From assembly GCA_019694835.1 (NCBI GenBank), contig JAIBBE010000257.1, forward strand, positions 1 through 8,604: a stretch of DNA of 8,604 bases, read 5' to 3'. The notes under the pieces are model-generated. The model worked only from the letters and a program-made list of their open reading frames with translations, was not told the DNA's origin and ran no database searches. Positions 5,855-8,604 of this stretch are shown piece by piece. Positions within the stretch are counted from its first letter, which is position 1; every line of letters begins with the position of its first letter. Source of the DNA: Fimbriimonadaceae bacterium (GTDB lineage Bacteria; Armatimonadota; Fimbriimonadia; Fimbriimonadales; Fimbriimonadaceae). The position numbers and the translations under genes were made by a program.

Positions 5855-6521
5855 CGGCGTTCCAGGGCTCGATCTTCTCGACGGCCATTGCCCGGCGGAT
5901 CTCTTCTCGCGAGCGGGACGGCATGGGACCTTTGCGCCGGATGATCCATTCCGCCCAGCGGCGAGCTTCCGCGTGGAGCGACGCCATCGAGCCCTGCTCG
6001 CCGATGACGCTGGTCCAGCGGTCGAAGCCGAGCAGCATTCGATCGGGCCGGTTCTTGCCGGGACCATAGCCCGGCCGAACGACCTTAATGAGCACGCCGT
6101 TGCGAACCTCGAACTCGTTCGTCTCGTCCGGGAACCGCACGTCGGGAACGATCAGCACAGTCGGCTGCTGGCCGTTGACCGCGTGGTCTCCCCTGAAGAT
6201 GTAATCTCGCCAGGTGCCGGACCAGACGTGATCGCGAACGGCGTCGGTTCCGAAGTCCACCCAGATTTGCCGCGGGGATTTGCCGAGTTCGGGGAGCACG
6301 ACTTCGCGGAGCTTCTCGCCCTCCTTGGTCTCGTAGAACTCGGGCTCGCGGAGCCCGGCCCAGCCGTAAAGCTCGTGGCACACCTGCTTGAGCTTCCAGG
6401 CGAACGAACGCTTGAGGTAGAGCCCGAACGGGTCGATGGCAGCGAGTTCCTGAATCAGATAGTTGGCGAACGAGTCCTTTCCCGTTCGCTTGTAATGGCC
6501 GAGGCCGATGAAGAAGGTCAT
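5847..6521 (-). CDS. Deoxynucleoside monophosphate kinase (phage T4 gp1-like)
   Basis: A 224-residue P-loop kinase. The N-terminal FFIGLGHYKRTGKDSF contains the phosphate-binding loop (G8 to K15-D16-S17) of phage dNMP kinases. GKSPRQIWVDFGTDAVRD (about 80-97) and VPDVRFPDETNEF (about 125-137, with Asp127 and Arg129) are the other family signatures. The enzyme phosphorylates dNMPs to dNDPs with ATP and helps phages recycle host DNA or modified nucleotides into dNTPs. The start ATG overlaps the stop of the 61-codon gene (ATGA). A GGAGG lies 13 bases upstream, longer than ideal, so coupled translation is likely. The 3' end overlaps the exonuclease start. The length fits the family and the frame is intact. 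Confidence 0.86.
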   Translation of the reverse strand: MTFFIGLGHYKRTGKDSFANYLIQELAAIDPFGLYLKRSFAWKLKQVCHELYGWAGLREPEFYETKEGEKLREVVLPELGKSPRQIWVDFGTDAVRDHVWSGTWRDYIFRGDHAVNGQQPTVLIVPDVRFPDETNEFEVRNGVLIKVVRPGYGPGKNRPDRMLLGFDRWTSVIGEQGSMASLHAEARRWAEWIIRRKGPMPSRSREEIRRAMAVEKIEPWNADE

Positions 6522-6703
6522 GCTGTGGCGAGTTCCTCCAAGATGGGACTGTCGTACTGAACTTCCGCGAAATCACCTCCGTGCCGCCGTGCGAACCGAC
6601 GCAGGTTCGCCGGCATGTCCTCCACTTCCACCTCGGCCACGAGAACGGCCGTCTGCACTGATCGAGAGAGGGAGCCGTTGAGGCGGTAGACGAGAATCGT
6701 CAC
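6518..6703 (-). CDS. Small protein of unknown function (61 residues)
   Basis: GTG start at 6703 overlapping the TGA of the primase/helicase gene (GTGA), preceded by a strong AAGGAGGTG ribosome binding site with a 4-base gap, and ending in an ATGA overlap with the kinase gene. The sequence begins MTILVYRLNGSLSRSV and contains AEVEVEDMPANLRRFARRHGG. It is soluble, with an acidic middle and a basic helix-like stretch, and has no cysteine pair or membrane segment. I recognise no family. The strong ribosome binding site and overlaps at both ends argue that it is a real gene of the replication operon, possibly a small accessory or DNA-binding protein; that role is a guess. Confidence 0.7.
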   Translation of the reverse strand: MTILVYRLNGSLSRSVQTAVLVAEVEVEDMPANLRRFARRHGGDFAEVQYDSPILEELATA

Positions 6704-8604
6704 GAGGCACCTCCTTCCCCGGCAGCCGGCTGCGGCGCAGGTCCGAGCAGCAGGTTCGTGATGTAGAGCTTGTTGGCCGTTCCGTGCTCAGTCAGATGCG
6801 GGTGCGGGAGCGATTTGCTGACCTTTTGCTTGGACCACTTGTAGTGCTCCTCGGGGGCCAGCCATCCCTTGAACCGCTCGTAGAAATCGGCGAACAGGAC
6901 CCTTTCGTCCTGGGCAAAACGGCATTCGTCCAGGATGAACCGAGACAACGGATCGCGCGCATCATTTTCGGCCCGCTGCTTGTTGGCCGTGTTCACGACG
7001 GGCAGACGGAGGCGACCTCCAATCGGCGGGAGCGTCAGATCGTGGATGGTTCGCAGGAAGTTGGGAGCTTCCTGCTCCAGCTTCGTCATCAGCAGCGGCT
7101 TGGGGATTTCTTCATCCAGATCGGGGACGAAGAACATCGTGATGCGCGTGTCGCCCGGAAAGATCGGGCAGGCTTCCCGCTGGTTGGCGCACTGAATCCA
7201 GTGAGTCGTGTTGGGCTGGTCGTAACTGTCCGTCCGCATCTTGCGGATCGAGATCGTCGGGCTCGTGACCCAGTCCTTGATCTTGTTGTAGGCCGCCGCG
7301 CCAGCGACCGAGATGTCCTTTTCTTCCACGACCGCCAGCACGGCGCTGGCCAATTCGCCGTTGAAGTCGTTCTGGTTCGTCAGACAGCGATCGGCTTTGA
7401 CCACGCCCCGCGTCATCAAACAGCGATCGAGCGATTCGTGGATGATTGACTTGCCGCTGTTCTGCTCCCCGTAGAAGAACAGATAGGGCAGCGGTGCAAA
7501 GCAATCGCGGAACATGCAGGCGATCCACATCAGCAGGTAATCCCCGCCGGTGCGAATGTTCGCCCGCTGCGCCCATTCGAGGTTCTTGATGACGGGCGTC
7601 AGGTCCTGGCCGCAGTGATGGAGGATGCGATCCCAGTGCGGGTGCGGACCGGGCTCCAACGAGGGCGGGACCCTGAACTGGGCGGCATCGACGTTCCAAC
7701 GGCGATCGCCGGGGTACTCGGGCTGGAATGGAAGATGAACGAGCGTCCAATCGTCGAAGTACGCCTCGCTGGAGATCGCATCCGCCTCGGTTTTCTGGTA
7801 GCCGGCGCACGCCAACAGCATCTTGGCGTTGTCTTTGTTGGTCGTTCGTTTCCAGCCGCCATTTTTGCGTTTGATGGCCCACCCGGCTTCGACACCATTC
7901 GGCGTCGTCAGGACGCGGAAGATGCCGTCCACGCAAGTCAGTTCGGATTCCTTGTCGGCGGGCTCGGCCTGGGCGTCAACGACCTGCTCCCAGTAGTTGC
8001 CCTTCTTCGTTTTGGTCCACCCCGAACCCGGCTTCTCCTCTTCTTTGCCGGCCATCTGGGCTCGCAGGACGAGACGGCCGTCTTTGTTGCGGCGCAGGAT
8101 CGTGGAACGATCCTTGAGCTTCTCCGGGATGCTCACCTTTTTCCCGAGCACGGCGATCGCCTCGGCGGCTTCCTGGGCCGTGTCGAACTCGAATCCGCCT
8201 CCGTCCGAAAGCTCCGCGCCGCCTAGCGCCTTGGCGGCCGTGCCCAGATCGGGCAGACGATTGAAGTAGCAGGTCGTCCAGTTGTCCCGGTCCTGGGTCC
8301 AGGTGTCGGATTCAACGATTCCAGGACTGAAGCGATAGACTCGCCAACCCCCATCGGACAGGGGAAACATGAAGCAGTTCGGCGTGCCTTTGTCGCTGCC
8401 CTTGGAGATCGTCTTGAAGACGCCTTTCAGCTTCAGCTTCGACTTGATCTCTTCGTCATCCATCAAGTCGGACAGCGCCTTGGTATGCGTCTGCAACAGG
8501 TGATGGTCGGGAATCCAGACGGTCGAGTAACCGCTTTCCCGCAAGGCGTCGATGATTCCTTTGTGAGCGGCGTCGAGGGTGATGATCTTGCGAGCCGAGG
8601 CCAG
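6700..8604 (-). CDS. Primase/helicase-type replication protein with SF3-like ATPase domain (N-terminus beyond right edge)
   Basis: The frame is open to the window edge, at least 634 residues; a TTG at 8544 is not a convincing start because coding-like sequence (KIITLDAAHKGIIDAL) precedes it. The ATPase domain lies in the C-terminal half: PYLFFYGEQNSGKSIIHESL holds a Walker A motif (Lys about residue 385 of the visible part). LAVVEEKDIS is a Walker B-like strand with acidic residues, and THWIQCANQREACP with GDTRITMFFVPDLDEE gives the sensor-type Asn and the arginine region. This arrangement matches phage and plasmid D5/NrS-1-type primase-helicases (DUF5906-like). The visible N-terminal part (about 380 residues) shows no primase catalytic motif that I recognise; a primase or TOPRIM domain could lie beyond the edge. 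It is first of the visible operon and would unwind DNA at the replication fork of a phage or plasmid. Confidence 0.83.
   Translation of the reverse strand: MASARKIITLDAAHKGIIDALRESGYSTVWIPDHHLLQTHTKALSDLMDDEEIKSKLKLKGVFKTISKGSDKGTPNCFMFPLSDGGWRVYRFSPGIVESDTWTQDRDNWTTCYFNRLPDLGTAAKALGGAELSDGGGFEFDTAQEAAEAIAVLGKKVSIPEKLKDRSTILRRNKDGRLVLRAQMAGKEEEKPGSGWTKTKKGNYWEQVVDAQAEPADKESELTCVDGIFRVLTTPNGVEAGWAIKRKNGGWKRTTNKDNAKMLLACAGYQKTEADAISSEAYFDDWTLVHLPFQPEYPGDRRWNVDAAQFRVPPSLEPGPHPHWDRILHHCGQDLTPVIKNLEWAQRANIRTGGDYLLMWIACMFRDCFAPLPYLFFYGEQNSGKSIIHESLDRCLMTRGVVKADRCLTNQNDFNGELASAVLAVVEEKDISVAGAAAYNKIKDWVTSPTISIRKMRTDSYDQPNTTHWIQCANQREACPIFPGDTRITMFFVPDLDEEIPKPLLMTKLEQEAPNFLRTIHDLTLPPIGGRLRLPVVNTANKQRAENDARDPLSRFILDECRFAQDERVLFADFYERFKGWLAPEEHYKWSKQKVSKSLPHPHLTEHGTANKLYITNLLLGPAPQPAAGEGGAS
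6708..6716 (-). promoter_or_regulatory. Strong Shine-Dalgarno for the 61-residue gene
   Basis: On the minus strand AAGGAGGTG precedes the GTG at 6703 with four bases between. It lies inside the last codons of the primase/helicase gene and is the clearest ribosome binding site in the operon. It decides the non-ATG start. Confidence 0.65.

Noticed and set aside
5855..6067. Upstream extension of the exonuclease frame into the kinase gene
   Set aside because: It would overlap the kinase by over 200 bases and adds Arg/Ser-rich residues; the ATG at 5854 starts the conserved domain properly.
6784..7449. Plus-strand open frame of 221 codons
   Set aside because: Antisense shadow of the primase/helicase gene, whose motifs are unambiguous on the other strand.

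Overview
The window is GC-rich bacterial DNA. The gene types are typical of a Gram-negative, diderm heterotroph, and I lean toward Planctomycetota: a NodT-type outer-membrane lipoprotein, a FadL-type porin, a secreted thioredoxin-fold protein and a stand-alone DUF692 (MNIO) protein sit beside a phage-like replication cassette. The phylum is an inference from gene style; no rRNA or other marker is present. No tRNA, rRNA or CRISPR array was seen.

Left part (1-2806). The minus strand at 1-529 carries the first 176 codons of an outer-membrane efflux lipoprotein (NodT/TolC type) that runs off the left edge. About 490 bases with no recognisable gene follow, then a decayed tyrosine-recombinase remnant (about 1023-1247, plus). 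Next comes an intact FadL/OmpP1-type outer-membrane protein (1451-2806, plus).

Middle part (2807-5233). This looks like a gene graveyard. A secreted thioredoxin-fold gene (2957-3519) is broken by a one-base deletion near 3270. About 600 bases without a convincing gene follow. A TetR-type palindrome (4122-4135) then precedes a carboxymuconolactone-decarboxylase-like gene (from 4229, plus) that stops abruptly near 4399. At that point the sequence passes directly into the 3'-truncated end of an opposing DUF692/MNIO gene (about 4400-5106, minus), which also carries an internal TAG. Both genes have lost their C-terminal parts at the same junction, which implies a rearrangement or an assembly chimera.

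Right part (5234-8604, minus). Four tightly overlapping genes read leftward: a primase/helicase-type protein with a superfamily 3-like ATPase domain (open to the right edge), a 61-residue unknown, a deoxynucleoside monophosphate kinase and a DEDDh 3'-5' exonuclease. The overlaps (GTGA, ATGA and 8 nt) point to one translationally coupled transcript. Together they form a replication and nucleotide-supply module of a phage, prophage or phage-like plasmid.

I see no clearly new system. The most useful observations are the double-truncation junction at about 4400, a leader of about 57 nt shared by the FadL and thioredoxin genes (79% identical), the replication operon with its unknown 61-residue member, and the atypical Glu in the second exonuclease motif.
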